This document shows, piece after piece, positions 34,089 to 42,770 of a stretch of DNA of 64,000 nucleotides. Both the position numbers and the translations under genes were made by a program. The DNA is from Methylobacterium sp. J-068 (lineage in GTDB: Bacteria > Pseudomonadota > Alphaproteobacteria > Rhizobiales > Beijerinckiaceae): assembly GCF_022829445.1 (NCBI RefSeq), contig NZ_JAKSXY010000109.1, positions 1-64,000 of the forward strand, written 5' to 3'. Each line of letters opens with the position of its first letter. The stretch's first letter is position 1. The notes beneath the pieces are model-generated. The model made no database searches, was not told the DNA's origin, and was given only the letters and a program-made list of their open reading frames with translations.

Positions 34089-35150
34089 ATGTCGGACGAA
34101 GATCAGGAGAGCAAGACCGAAGCCGCCACCGAGCGGAAGATCCGCGAGGCGGTCGAGAAGGGCAACGTGCCGTTCTCGCGCGAGGCGCCGGTCTTCGCCT
34201 CGATCGTCGGGCTGCTCATCGCCCTGAGCTTCGTAGTCCGCGAGGGGATGAATCCCCTGCTGCAGGCGCTGGCGCCCTTCCTCGACCACCCCCGCGACTT
34301 CGCCCTGGAGAACAACCAGGACGTGGCGCGCCTCCTCGAGGGAACCGCCCTGGCGGCGGCGCGATTCCTGATCCCCATCGTGCTGATCCTCGGTGCCTGC
34401 GGCCTCGTCTCCGCCCTGATCCAGAACGTGCCCAGCCTCGTCCTCGAGCGTATCCGGCCGCAATGGTCGCGGGTCTCGCCGATGGCGGGTTGGGGACGGA
34501 TCTTCGGAAAGGCGGGTCAGGTCGAGTTCCTGAAATCGGTCCTTAAATTTTTAGGCGTCAGTCTCGTCGCCCTGCTGCTCCTGCGCTCGGAGGGCGGCAA
34601 AGCCGTGAGTGCCATGTTCGCCGACCCGAGTCAGATCCCGGATCTCATCCTGACGGTGTCGATCCGCCTCATCTCGGTCGTGTGCATCGCCACGATCGTC
34701 ATCGTGGCGATCGACCTCGTCTGGTCGCGGGTCCGCTGGCAGCGCTCCCTGCGCATGTCGAAGCAGGATCTCAAGGACGAGCACAAGCAGACCGAGGGCG
34801 ATCCGCTCGTGAAGAGCCGCCTGCGCTCGCTGGCGCAGGACCGTGCGCGCAAGCGCATGCTGGGCAACGTGAAGCAGGCGACGCTGGTCATCGCCAACCC
34901 GACGCATTACGCCATCGCGCTCAGATATGCCCGAGATGAACAGCCCGCTCCGATCGTCCTCGCAAAGGGCAAGGACCTCATGGCGCTGCGCATCCGAGAA
35001 ATCGCAGAGGCGAACGGCATCGCGGTGGTGGAAGACAAGCCTCTGGCAAGGTCCCTGTACGACAGTGTCGAGGTGGACCAGATGATTCCGGCGGAGTTCT
35101 ACAGCGCGGTGGCTCAGATCCTGTTCTTCCTGTTCTCGAAGGCTCGCTGA
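34089..35150 (+). CDS. flhB: flagellar export substrate-specificity protein FlhB
   Basis: This is a 353-residue export-gate protein with four membrane segments in residues 30-210 and a cytoplasmic autocleaving domain. The cleavage site NPTH is at about 270-273 (VIANPTHYAIAL), and the TEGDPLVKSRLR linker is typical. With FliK it switches export from rod/hook to filament substrates. It overlaps the following gene by one base (TGATG). Confidence 0.96.
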   Translation: MSDEDQESKTEAATERKIREAVEKGNVPFSREAPVFASIVGLLIALSFVVREGMNPLLQALAPFLDHPRDFALENNQDVARLLEGTALAAARFLIPIVLILGACGLVSALIQNVPSLVLERIRPQWSRVSPMAGWGRIFGKAGQVEFLKSVLKFLGVSLVALLLLRSEGGKAVSAMFADPSQIPDLILTVSIRLISVVCIATIVIVAIDLVWSRVRWQRSLRMSKQDLKDEHKQTEGDPLVKSRLRSLAQDRARKRMLGNVKQATLVIANPTHYAIALRYARDEQPAPIVLAKGKDLMALRIREIAEANGIAVVEDKPLARSLYDSVEVDQMIPAEFYSAVAQILFFLFSKAR

Positions 35151-35602
35151 TGACCGAGGCACCTTCCTCGACCGCGCGCGCTCCCGTGGCCGGCCCCGAC
35201 GTGCTGGCCGACGCCGAGCGCGTCTTCGCCACGGCGATCCGTGACTTCATCGCCGAACTCTGCCTCCTCGACGGCGGCATCCTGATCGGCTGGGTGCAGG
35301 CGGCGCGCCACGGCAACATCGCCGACCTCGTGGCCTCCTCCGCCGAGCCCTTCTTCAAGGAAGCCACCATCGCCTATGCCGACGGGGCCGACGTGCGCTT
35401 CGACTGGGGCCGCTCGCTCACCGTGGTGCTCGACATGGAATTCGTCACCGAGCCGGTGACGGTGTTCTTCAAGCTCATCCTCGACGGCGTCTATGTCGGT
35501 GTCGCGATCCAGCGCATCCTCGCGGATCAGGGACCGGGCTTCTGCCTCGACGGCTTCGAATCGGCCCTCGCCGAGGCCCGCCTCGACCGTGCCCCGGCCT
35601 GA
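35150..35602 (+). CDS. unassigned protein translationally coupled to flhB
   Basis: This is a 150-residue protein with no signal peptide, no clear membrane segment and no motif I know. The body (DAERVFATAIRDFIAELCLL, RFDWGRSLTVVLDMEFVTEPVTVFFKLILDG) looks like a mixed alpha/beta fold. Its ATG overlaps the flhB stop, so it is almost certainly made with the flagellar proteins. It could be a chaperone or a switch regulator. I do not recognise the family. Confidence 0.7.
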   Translation: MTEAPSSTARAPVAGPDVLADAERVFATAIRDFIAELCLLDGGILIGWVQAARHGNIADLVASSAEPFFKEATIAYADGADVRFDWGRSLTVVLDMEFVTEPVTVFFKLILDGVYVGVAIQRILADQGPGFCLDGFESALAEARLDRAPA

Positions 35603-35629
35603 GCGCGGCCGGGCATGGGCCATCACGCT

Positions 35630-35661
35630 CGCTCCGACGCCCGCGACGCGTCGCCGGAGCG
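35630..35661 (+). terminator. possible terminator after the motA-to-flhB operon
   Basis: CGCTCCG (35630-35636) and CGGAGCG (35655-35661) form a 7-bp stem, and the loop holds a second perfect dyad GCGACGCGTCGC. Only TT follows, so it is a weak intrinsic terminator at best. It lies 28 nt past the stop of the gene after flhB and before ftcR. Confidence 0.4.
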
Positions 35662-35868
35662 TTCCCGCCCCGATCACGACCGCGTGTGCCCTTCGGGTCA
35701 TTGACGGGACGGGCCGGCGCCGACATTGCTAAATGATGGGCCGAGGGAAGCGGTTCGCCCATCCGGATCGGGCGACGGCGATGCGCCGCCGCAACCTCCC
35801 GGTGCGTTGTCCTCGTGCTCGAACGCGTCGACGCTCATGACGCGCGCGCGGTCATTTGGAGGCTGTCG

Positions 35869-36552
35869 ATGTATGTCCTGGTCGACGAACGGCCCGCGGT
35901 CAATTCCGGCTACAAGGCCAGCTTCGATCGCGAAGGCATCTCCTCTCTGGGCCTCGATCCCCTGGAATTCACCCACTGGTTCCAGTCCTCCTCGCGCGTC
36001 GACCGGGAGGCGATCCAGGGCTTCCTCCTCGGCGACTTCGAGGGCCGCGCGAAATGCGCCAGCCTGATCCGCAAGATGTCGCGCGCGCCGATCATCGCCC
36101 TCAGCGAGGTCCGCTCCCTCGACCAGACATTGCAGCTGTTCGAGGCGGGCATCGACGACGTGCTGCCGAAACCCGTGCATATCCGCGAGATCCTCGCGCG
36201 CTCGGAGGCGATCTGGCGGCGCGTCAACGCGCAGGCCGCGCCCGCGCGGGACGTCGCGCCGGAGTCCGAGCGCCTGAAGGTGCATTTCGACGGACGCGAC
36301 CCCGAAGTGGACGGCGCGGTGCTGCCGCTGCCGCGCCGCGAGCGCCATATCCTCGAATGCCTGGTGCGCAATCGCGGCCGGCGCATGACGAAGGCGCAGA
36401 TCTACAACATCGTCTACGGCGTCTACAGCAACGGCGTCGAGGAGAGCGTGATCGAGGGGCACGTGAGCAAGCTGCGCAAGAAGCTCAGCCAGCGCCTCGG
36501 CTACGATCCGATCGAGGCCAAGCGCTTCATGGGATACACTTTCATCGGTTGA
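35869..36552 (+). CDS. ftcR: flagellar transcriptional regulator FtcR (OmpR-type)
   Basis: This is a 227-residue two-domain regulator. The receiver-like domain starts MYVLVDERPAVNSGYKASF; the usual acidic pair is degenerate, but FEAGIDDVLPKPVHIREIL is kept. The winged-helix DNA-binding domain shows LPLPRRERHILECLVRNRGR, VEESVIEGHVSKLRKKLSQR and KRFMGYTFIG, matching the Brucella/Sinorhizobium FtcR pattern. I chose the ATG at 35869 because GGAGG lies 6 nt upstream. FtcR is known in Brucella to activate flagellar genes. It is convergent with the transglycosylase gene. Confidence 0.93.
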   Translation: MYVLVDERPAVNSGYKASFDREGISSLGLDPLEFTHWFQSSSRVDREAIQGFLLGDFEGRAKCASLIRKMSRAPIIALSEVRSLDQTLQLFEAGIDDVLPKPVHIREILARSEAIWRRVNAQAAPARDVAPESERLKVHFDGRDPEVDGAVLPLPRRERHILECLVRNRGRRMTKAQIYNIVYGVYSNGVEESVIEGHVSKLRKKLSQRLGYDPIEAKRFMGYTFIG

Positions 36553-36645
36553 GCCGGCCTTCGTCTCGGCAAGGCGAACGCCGGATCGGCCGAGCGCGCA
36601 GCGCCCGAGCGATCCTGGCTCCGCTTTGATCGCGCGGCGCCAGTC

Positions 36646-37251
36646 TCACTGGCAGAAGCTGCGCGCGCCCGGCGTCCAGGCGCCGAAGCCCGTGGCGACC
36701 ATGTTGGTGATGACCCGGCAGACGTACTGCTTCTGGGCCGGATTGTTGTTCGGACCCGCGTGGTAGCGCGCGACCGCCAGGGTCCAGCTGCCCTCCCGCG
36801 CCTTGAGCTGCTTCAGGAACAGGGTCGCGTATTCCACGTTCTGGCGCGGATCGATCATCGCCTCCAGGCTCGCGAACTTCTCGCGGTGATAGTGGTGGTT
36901 GATCTGCATGCAGCCGAGATCGACGAGCTTGATCCCGCTCGCCCGTGCCTGCGCGAGCTGGTTCATCACGTCGGCTGCGCCGGTGCCGAAATAGGCCCGT
37001 CCCTGGATGTTCATGGCATAGGGCTGCAGCGAGCCGCGCTTGCCGCTCTCGGTCAAACCGACCGCGTACAGCACGCCGAGCGGCACCCCGTGCTTGGCCG
37101 AGGCGCCCGCCATCTCCCGCTCGCAGACATTGGCCGAGGCCGGCAAAGCCGCCGCCTTGCCGGTCGCCGGCGGCACGCTGTTGGCCGAGGCGGCGCCCGC
37201 GAGGCTACAGGTAAACGCCGCTGCGGTCAGGGCTGCTCGAAACGCTCTCAT
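36646..37251 (-). CDS. secreted lytic transglycosylase, SLT domain (SltF-like)
   Basis: This is a 201-residue protein with a Sec signal peptide (residues 1-25, ending ASANS). The SLT fold is clear: catalytic Glu in LYAVGLTESGKRG, then YAMNIQGRAYF, VDLGCMQINHHYH, DPRQNVEYATLFLKQLK and VARYHAGPNN. It would cut peptidoglycan so that the rod can pass. It is last in the fliF-to-fliK unit and its ATG lies 47 nt inside the end of fliK in another frame. FlgJ in this cluster lacks a muramidase domain, so this enzyme probably fills that role, as SltF does in Rhodobacter. Confidence 0.9.
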   Translation of the reverse strand: MRAFRAALTAAAFTCSLAGAASANSVPPATGKAAALPASANVCEREMAGASAKHGVPLGVLYAVGLTESGKRGSLQPYAMNIQGRAYFGTGAADVMNQLAQARASGIKLVDLGCMQINHHYHREKFASLEAMIDPRQNVEYATLFLKQLKAREGSWTLAVARYHAGPNNNPAQKQYVCRVITNMVATGFGAWTPGARSFCQ

Positions 37252-39511
37252 GAATCCGCTCGCTGGTATCGGACGGGGCCGCCTCGCGGCCATCGGGTTG
37301 CCGGCGCCCCGATTGGTCGGGCGTGGCGCGGTCCGGGTTGGCATTCGCATCGGCCCGGGTCGGGAAGGCTTGCGCGTCGGCGGGTGTCGGCATGGCCGCC
37401 GGTGCGCCGCTGGAGATCGTGACGCGCTCGGGCTGGTATCCGCCCTGCCGCAGGAGATCGTTGAGGACCTCGCCCCCCGCGCGCAGGAGGGTCGCGGTCT
37501 CCTCGCGGCTGGCGTGCAGATTCATTTCGAGCTGCCCGTCGCGCAAGCGCATCCGCACCAGGACGACGCCGAGATCGGCCGGATGAAGCTGGAGCGTGAG
37601 GAGACGGAGCGGGCCATCGACGGTGGTCGGCACCGCGCCGGCCGGGCCGCGCGCGACCTGTCCCAGGATCGCGTCGGCGATCTGCTGCGCCGGCCCCTGT
37701 GCGGCGGTGGCAGCCTGGGTCGGACCGGGCGGTGCTGACAGGTTCGGCAGGTTCATGTCCGGCAGGCCCGTGGCGGCAGCGGTGGCGCCGGGCGCGGGAT
37801 CGGCGGCCTTCGCGTTCTGGATCTCGGGCGAACGGGCCGACCCGGCATCCGAGCCGCGCCGCGCGGCAACCGGCATCACCATGCCGGTTCCGGCCGGAGC
37901 GTTGATGGCGGGCCGCGACGCCTCGGACCTCGCATCGCCGAGGGTGACCGGTGCGGGCTCGGCGCGCTTCGAGACCGGGCTCTGGGGCGAACGGCCCGCA
38001 TCGGCGTCCTGTCCTGCGGCCGCCGGCATCGCGGCGGCGGCTTCGGCCGGATCGGCGCGAACCGGATCGGGCTTCGGTGGCGATGCGCCCGCTGCGCTGG
38101 AAGGCCCTGCCGCCGGGGCTTCCGGGACCCGGCCCTGCACGATCGCAGGCGCCGCCGCCGCGATGCCGGGTGCGGGCGCCTGAGGCGCGGCCCGCGCCGG
38201 AGCGTCCGTTCCCGCGGCGACGTCCGCATCGGAAACCGGCTCGTCGGGCGAGGGCCGCGCGGGTTCGGAGACCGGATTCGGTGCCGCCATGAGGGCGGGA
38301 CGGAGCGGGTGGGCCTCCACCGCCCCGCGCGACGGCGATGCGGCCGAAACCGCTTGGGCATCCGCGACCGCCGATCCCGGGGTCCCGACCACTACCGAAG
38401 GCGCGCGCGCGCTGTCCGGCCGATGTTCCGTGCCGGGCAGCACCTCTGCCCGGATGTGTTCCGCGCCGCGCTCGGCGAGGGGCGTGGCCGCAGGGGCCGG
38501 CATGACCGTCACCGGACTGGCCTGAGCGGCCGGGTGCGCCGTGGTCACGCGCCCCGGCTGGGGCTCAAGGGAGGTGTCGACCGGAGCGGAGGGGACGACG
38601 GGCATCGGGTCCGGAACCCGTATGGCCGCGAGCGCGGCCACGGTCGGAGCGGACCCGGTCGAACCGAGAGGGGCGCTCGAAGGCGGCAGGGCGGGCTCTT
38701 CGGCCATCGCTTGCGTCACCGCTCCGACCATGGCCGATTGCTGGCGCGGCGGCATCGGATCGACCGGCCCGGACGACAGGGCCGTGAGGCCCCGCACCGT
38801 CTCGGAACGCGGCGACGGGACGCCCGGAGCGCGCAGGAGCGTCTCCTGGGGCTGACTCGATTCCGTGGCGGTGGTGGCGGATGCCTCCGCCGACAGCCCT
38901 GGTGCCCCTGAGGCGACCGGCGCCCTCGGCGGTGCCGCAGGGTCGCGGGCCGCCAGGATGCGCGGGAGCACCGGCGCGAAATGGGTCTCCCGCGTGACGA
39001 CCACGACGCGGGTCCGCGCCTCGGCCGCCACCGGGGGCATACCGGCGGCGGGTTCGGCGGCCGGCGCTTCCGCCAAGGCTGGAACGACGTCCGTGGGATC
39101 GGACGGACCCGGTCCGGGGACCGCGTCGGGAGTTCCCGCCTGGGCCACGGCCGTGGCGCTCAGCGAGGCGCGGGCGACGAGCGCCTCAAGGGAATCGCGG
39201 GTCGGCGGGCGGGGACCCGCGCCGTTCGGGGACACGGACGGCACGACGGCGGCGAGGAGGGCGAGCGGGTTCGCGGCCTCACCCTGGATCGGCGCGGGGG
39301 CGGGCTCGGAAGGCGTCTCATCCTCACGACCGGCCGGACGATCCGGATCGAGGGAGGCCGGATCGTCCGATCCGAGCGAGCCCTTCAACGCGCCGAGCAC
39401 GGCGCCGAAGAGATCGAGGGAGGCGTCCAGCGCCTCGCCCCCCTGGGGGCGGAGGCCGGTCGGTTCCGCCGGCACGCGCGGACCGGAATGGGTGGCACCG
39501 AGGGTGTTCAA
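37205..39511 (-). CDS. fliK: flagellar hook-length control protein FliK
   Basis: This is a 768-residue exported ruler protein. About 640 residues are Ala/Pro/Ser-rich and low in complexity. The C-terminal FliK domain is recognisable from LRLLTLQLHPADLGVVLVRMR to the AGGEVLNDLLRQGGYQPERVT stretch, which contacts FlhB. The start codon is TTG, and AGGAG lies six nt upstream within the end of motC, sharing two bases with its stop. It is long for FliK, mostly because of the disordered part. The transglycosylase gene overlaps its end. Confidence 0.9.
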   Translation of the reverse strand: MNTLGATHSGPRVPAEPTGLRPQGGEALDASLDLFGAVLGALKGSLGSDDPASLDPDRPAGREDETPSEPAPAPIQGEAANPLALLAAVVPSVSPNGAGPRPPTRDSLEALVARASLSATAVAQAGTPDAVPGPGPSDPTDVVPALAEAPAAEPAAGMPPVAAEARTRVVVVTRETHFAPVLPRILAARDPAAPPRAPVASGAPGLSAEASATTATESSQPQETLLRAPGVPSPRSETVRGLTALSSGPVDPMPPRQQSAMVGAVTQAMAEEPALPPSSAPLGSTGSAPTVAALAAIRVPDPMPVVPSAPVDTSLEPQPGRVTTAHPAAQASPVTVMPAPAATPLAERGAEHIRAEVLPGTEHRPDSARAPSVVVGTPGSAVADAQAVSAASPSRGAVEAHPLRPALMAAPNPVSEPARPSPDEPVSDADVAAGTDAPARAAPQAPAPGIAAAAPAIVQGRVPEAPAAGPSSAAGASPPKPDPVRADPAEAAAAMPAAAGQDADAGRSPQSPVSKRAEPAPVTLGDARSEASRPAINAPAGTGMVMPVAARRGSDAGSARSPEIQNAKAADPAPGATAAATGLPDMNLPNLSAPPGPTQAATAAQGPAQQIADAILGQVARGPAGAVPTTVDGPLRLLTLQLHPADLGVVLVRMRLRDGQLEMNLHASREETATLLRAGGEVLNDLLRQGGYQPERVTISSGAPAAMPTPADAQAFPTRADANANPDRATPDQSGRRQPDGREAAPSDTSERIHESVSSSPDRSGVYL

Positions 39512-40737
39512 CGCTCACTCCTGCGCATGATCTCGTCGATTCGGCCGAGGGCCCCCTGCGCGCGGGCGATGGCGGGGGCCACGGGCACCACGCGGGGGCC
39601 GGTCGGCTCCGGATCGGCCGGACCGGGAACGGCGGTCGCGACCGCGCGGATCTCGCGCGCCGTGGACAGGGCGGCATCGAGGAGGTCGCGGTCGGCGGGA
39701 TCGAGGGCGGCGCGGTCGGTCGTCCGCAGGGTCTCGAAGGAATCCTCGAAGCGTCCGTCCACCACGACGAGGGCGGCGGCGCGGTAGAGACGGGCGCGCA
39801 TCGCCTCCACGGAGCCGGGCTCGGTGAGGGTGACGCCGCGCTCGGCCGCGAAGACGGCGGTGGCGGTCTTGCCCTGGTCGACGGCCGCGCGGGCGACGAG
39901 CAGGTACAGTTCGCGCCGTCCCTCGATCTCCACCTCGTCGAGCATGGCCTGGAGCCGGGCGAAGCGCGCGCCCGCGCCCGTGAAGTCGAGGCGCGTCAGG
40001 GCGGCGGCGAAGCGCTGGCGGAAATTGCCGGCATAGACCGAGTGGCGGAAGCGGCGCAGGTATTGGATCGCCAGCGCCTCGAACTTCGCTAGGTCGCCGG
40101 CCTGGGCCAGGACGAAGATCTCGCGCCGGAGGGCGCCCTCCTCCACCAGCGTGCCGGGCGCCAGCAGGCGGGCGAGGTCGAGGAGGCGGATCGACTGGGC
40201 GGGATCGTCGCGCACGACGAGGGCGGATTGCGCCATGGCGAGCTGCGCGCCGAGGCTGACCGGCACCGAGAGCGGGTCGATCTTGACCAGCAGGGCGCGC
40301 GCCTCCTTCTCACGCCCTTCCAGGTAGGCCAGCGTGCCGAAGACCAGTTGGGTATCGGCCTCCGGCACCTTGCCCGAGGCCACGAGGTGGCGCAGCAGCG
40401 TCGGCCCGCCGCCGCTAAGCGCGAAGGTCACGGCCGCCCGCAGGTTCACGGGTTCGGCCCAGGTCTCGGGCTCCAGGGCCACCATGCGCGATTCCGCGAG
40501 CGCCAGGAGCGCGCGCTGGCCGTGATGCGCCTGGGCCGAGCCCTGCGCGATCCGGTCCTGCAGCAATTGCAGGGTCCGCACGAGTTCGACGGGCACCGGA
40601 TAGGGCTTGACCGGCAGCGGCTCGATCGGCGCGGCGGGGGCCGCCCCGTGGCCATCGCCCCCGTGGGAATCCGCCGCCCAGGCGGGCGCCGCCAGGGCCG
40701 CCACGCACCACGCCAGTCCGACGACGACGGCACGCAT
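39508..40737 (-). CDS. motC: flagellar motor protein MotC
   Basis: This is a 409-residue periplasmic protein with a signal peptide (residues 1-22, APAWA). It is rich in helices, with TPR-like content (LLRHLVASGKVPEADTQLVFG, YLEGREKEARALLVKIDPLS). In Sinorhizobium, MotC binds MotB in the periplasm and is needed for stator function. Its ATG shares a base with the motB stop (TGATG), which supports the assignment. It ends overlapping the fliK start. Confidence 0.88.
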   Translation of the reverse strand: MRAVVVGLAWCVAALAAPAWAADSHGGDGHGAAPAAPIEPLPVKPYPVPVELVRTLQLLQDRIAQGSAQAHHGQRALLALAESRMVALEPETWAEPVNLRAAVTFALSGGGPTLLRHLVASGKVPEADTQLVFGTLAYLEGREKEARALLVKIDPLSVPVSLGAQLAMAQSALVVRDDPAQSIRLLDLARLLAPGTLVEEGALRREIFVLAQAGDLAKFEALAIQYLRRFRHSVYAGNFRQRFAAALTRLDFTGAGARFARLQAMLDEVEIEGRRELYLLVARAAVDQGKTATAVFAAERGVTLTEPGSVEAMRARLYRAAALVVVDGRFEDSFETLRTTDRAALDPADRDLLDAALSTAREIRAVATAVPGPADPEPTGPRVVPVAPAIARAQGALGRIDEIMRRSER

Positions 40738-42095
40738 CACTCGGGCCGCCCCCGCAGCAGGATCTCGATGCGGCGGTTCTCGGCGGCCTTCGGGTCGGCC
40801 GGGTTGCGCGGTTGCCGGTCGGCATAGCCCTCGATGCGCTCCAGCCGCGCATCCGCGACGCCGCCGCGCACGAGCATGTAGGAGGCCATCTGGGCGCGGG
40901 CCGAGGACAGGCGCCAATTGTCGTAGGTCTCCGAGCGGAAGGGGCGCGCATCGGTGTGACCCCGCACCACGATCCGGCCGGGACGGTCCTTGAGGATGCG
41001 GGCGACCTGCTCGAGGGCGCGCACCACCTTGGCCTGGGGCTCGGCCGAGCCCACGCCGAACATGCTGAAATTCACCTCGTCGGTGAGGCTGATGAGGATG
41101 CCCTCGCCGGTGCGGCGAACCTCAGCGCGGGGGGCCGGCGCGTTCGCCTGCGTCGGCAGGACCCGGGCGATCTCGGCCTTGATCTCGGCCATCGCGGCGG
41201 TCTCGGCCGCGTCGGCGGCAGCCTTCGTCTCGGTGGCCTTGGCCTCAGCAGTCTTCACATCGGCGGCCTTGGCCTCCTGAGCCGACGTGTCGGCGGAAGC
41301 CTTCGCGTCGGAAGCCGATTTCTCCTTCGCGCCGGGCCCGGCCTCGGGCTTCGGGGTCGGGTCGGGTTTCTGCGGCGTCGCCAGGATCTTGATGTCCGTC
41401 TCGCCGGGCAGGGCCGAGGCGACCCGGAGCGGCGCCGGCCGCGCACCGGGCGTGGCCGCGCGGACGTCGGGCCGGGCCTCCCGCGGCAGGGGCGTGACCG
41501 TGCCGGTGCTGCCCGCCTGCTCGGTGCGGGTCTTGGCCAGGGGGGCGACCTGCCAGTAGAGCGGATCGAAGGGATCGCGCGCGGCCTCGCCGCCCTTGAT
41601 GCCGGGCTCGCCGGTCTCCGTCGCGACGGCGTCGGCGGAGGCGACCTCCGGGCCGGGCTCGGCCTCGGCCGCCAGCTTGGCCAGCACCGCGTAGGGGTCC
41701 TGGAACAGGGCGGCCTCGCGGGCGCGGCTGCCGGGCGGACCGGCGGCGCCCTTGCCGTCGTCCTTGCCGCTCCCCTTGCCCTCCGCGCTGCCCTCGCCCT
41801 TGCCCGCGTCCGGCTTGCCCTCCTCGGGCGTTGGCTCGCCGGGCTTGTTCTGCGGGTCGCGCAGCCCCTTGCGGTCGAAGGTGACGTCGGCGAGCTTCAC
41901 CGGATTGAAGTATTCGGCGATGGCCGTCTTGGTCTCCTTGGTGGTGGAGCCGATCAGCCACAGCACGAGGAACAGGGCCATCATCGCCGTCATGAAGTCG
42001 GCGAGCGCGATCTTCCAGGCGCCGCCGTGGTGGCCCTCCTCGTGGTCGCCGTGGCGCTTGATGATGATGATCTCGTGGTGGCCCTCGTCCGCCAT
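40737..42095 (-). CDS. motB: flagellar motor stator protein MotB
   Basis: This is a 452-residue stator protein. One membrane segment near 28-50 holds the proton-binding Asp (ALADFMTAMMALFLVLWL). A long low-complexity linker (about 90-300) rich in Glu, Lys, Ala and Pro includes repeated AK/ETKAA units. The C-terminal OmpA-like peptidoglycan-binding domain (about 320-450) shows RIVVRGHTDARPF and NWRLSSARAQ. It is longer than enteric MotB because of the linker, as in other rhizobia. It overlaps motC by one base. Confidence 0.95.
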   Translation of the reverse strand: MADEGHHEIIIIKRHGDHEEGHHGGAWKIALADFMTAMMALFLVLWLIGSTTKETKTAIAEYFNPVKLADVTFDRKGLRDPQNKPGEPTPEEGKPDAGKGEGSAEGKGSGKDDGKGAAGPPGSRAREAALFQDPYAVLAKLAAEAEPGPEVASADAVATETGEPGIKGGEAARDPFDPLYWQVAPLAKTRTEQAGSTGTVTPLPREARPDVRAATPGARPAPLRVASALPGETDIKILATPQKPDPTPKPEAGPGAKEKSASDAKASADTSAQEAKAADVKTAEAKATETKAAADAAETAAMAEIKAEIARVLPTQANAPAPRAEVRRTGEGILISLTDEVNFSMFGVGSAEPQAKVVRALEQVARILKDRPGRIVVRGHTDARPFRSETYDNWRLSSARAQMASYMLVRGGVADARLERIEGYADRQPRNPADPKAAENRRIEILLRGRPE

Positions 42096-42098
42096 GGC

Positions 42099-42770
42099 TC
42101 AGGCTCCCCGCACGGCGTCGGTCATCAGCCGGCCCCAGGCGCCGAGCTGGGTCTCGATCACGGTCTGGTCGGCCTGCACCGCGACGTCCGGGCCGTCGGC
42201 GGCCACGAAATCCACGGAGGCCTCGAAGGGCCCGAGCTTGCCCGCCACCGCATCGAGGAGATCGGCTGGGCCGCTCACCCGCACGGGCGCGCGGGCATCC
42301 CCCAGGATGCGGGCGAGGCTCTGGGCGAGCTCGTCCACGGCCCGGCGCCGCAGCGCCTCGGTCAGGACCGGCACGAGGAGATGGCCGACCCGGTCGGTGA
42401 GCCCGGTCCCGAGGGCCTGGAGCGCCTCGGCGAAGCCGGCGGCGAGGCGGTCGCCCTCCTCGGCGCACCAGGCCTGGCGCATCTCGACGAGGCGGGCGTC
42501 GTGATCGGCCTGCATGCAGGCGAGCACCGATGCGGTCTCGGCACCGGCCTCGGCCCGGCCCGTCTCGCGCCCGCGCTCCCAGCCACGCGCCTCGGCGGCG
42601 CGCAGCAGGGCCTCGCGATCCTCGGGCGCCTCGGCGGGTGCGGCCGGCTTGCGCAGGAAGGCGGCGAGGCCGTCCGTGGCGCGCAGGCCGGGCCGGGCGG
42701 CCGGAGCGGCGCGGGCCGGGGCCACGTCGTCGGAAAAGTCGGGCAGGAGGCGGGCGATCGCGGGGGCCAT
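42099..42770 (-). CDS. FliH-like flagellar export protein
   Basis: This is a 223-residue protein between fliF and motB. It has a Pro/Ala-rich N-terminus, a long charged helix (ALLRAAEARGWERGRETGRA) and a C-terminal domain with VPVLTEALRRRAVDELAQSL, the overall plan of FliH, which regulates the FliI ATPase. Sequence conservation of FliH is weak, so the call rests on shape and position. The ATG at 42770 shares a base with the fliF stop. Confidence 0.65.
   Translation of the reverse strand: MAPAIARLLPDFSDDVAPARAAPAARPGLRATDGLAAFLRKPAAPAEAPEDREALLRAAEARGWERGRETGRAEAGAETASVLACMQADHDARLVEMRQAWCAEEGDRLAAGFAEALQALGTGLTDRVGHLLVPVLTEALRRRAVDELAQSLARILGDARAPVRVSGPADLLDAVAGKLGPFEASVDFVAADGPDVAVQADQTVIETQLGAWGRLMTDAVRGA

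Noticed and set aside
30039-36645. Horizontal transfer of the flagellar cluster as an island
   Set aside because: Gene order and codon use look native and no integrase, tRNA or boundary repeat is visible in the window.
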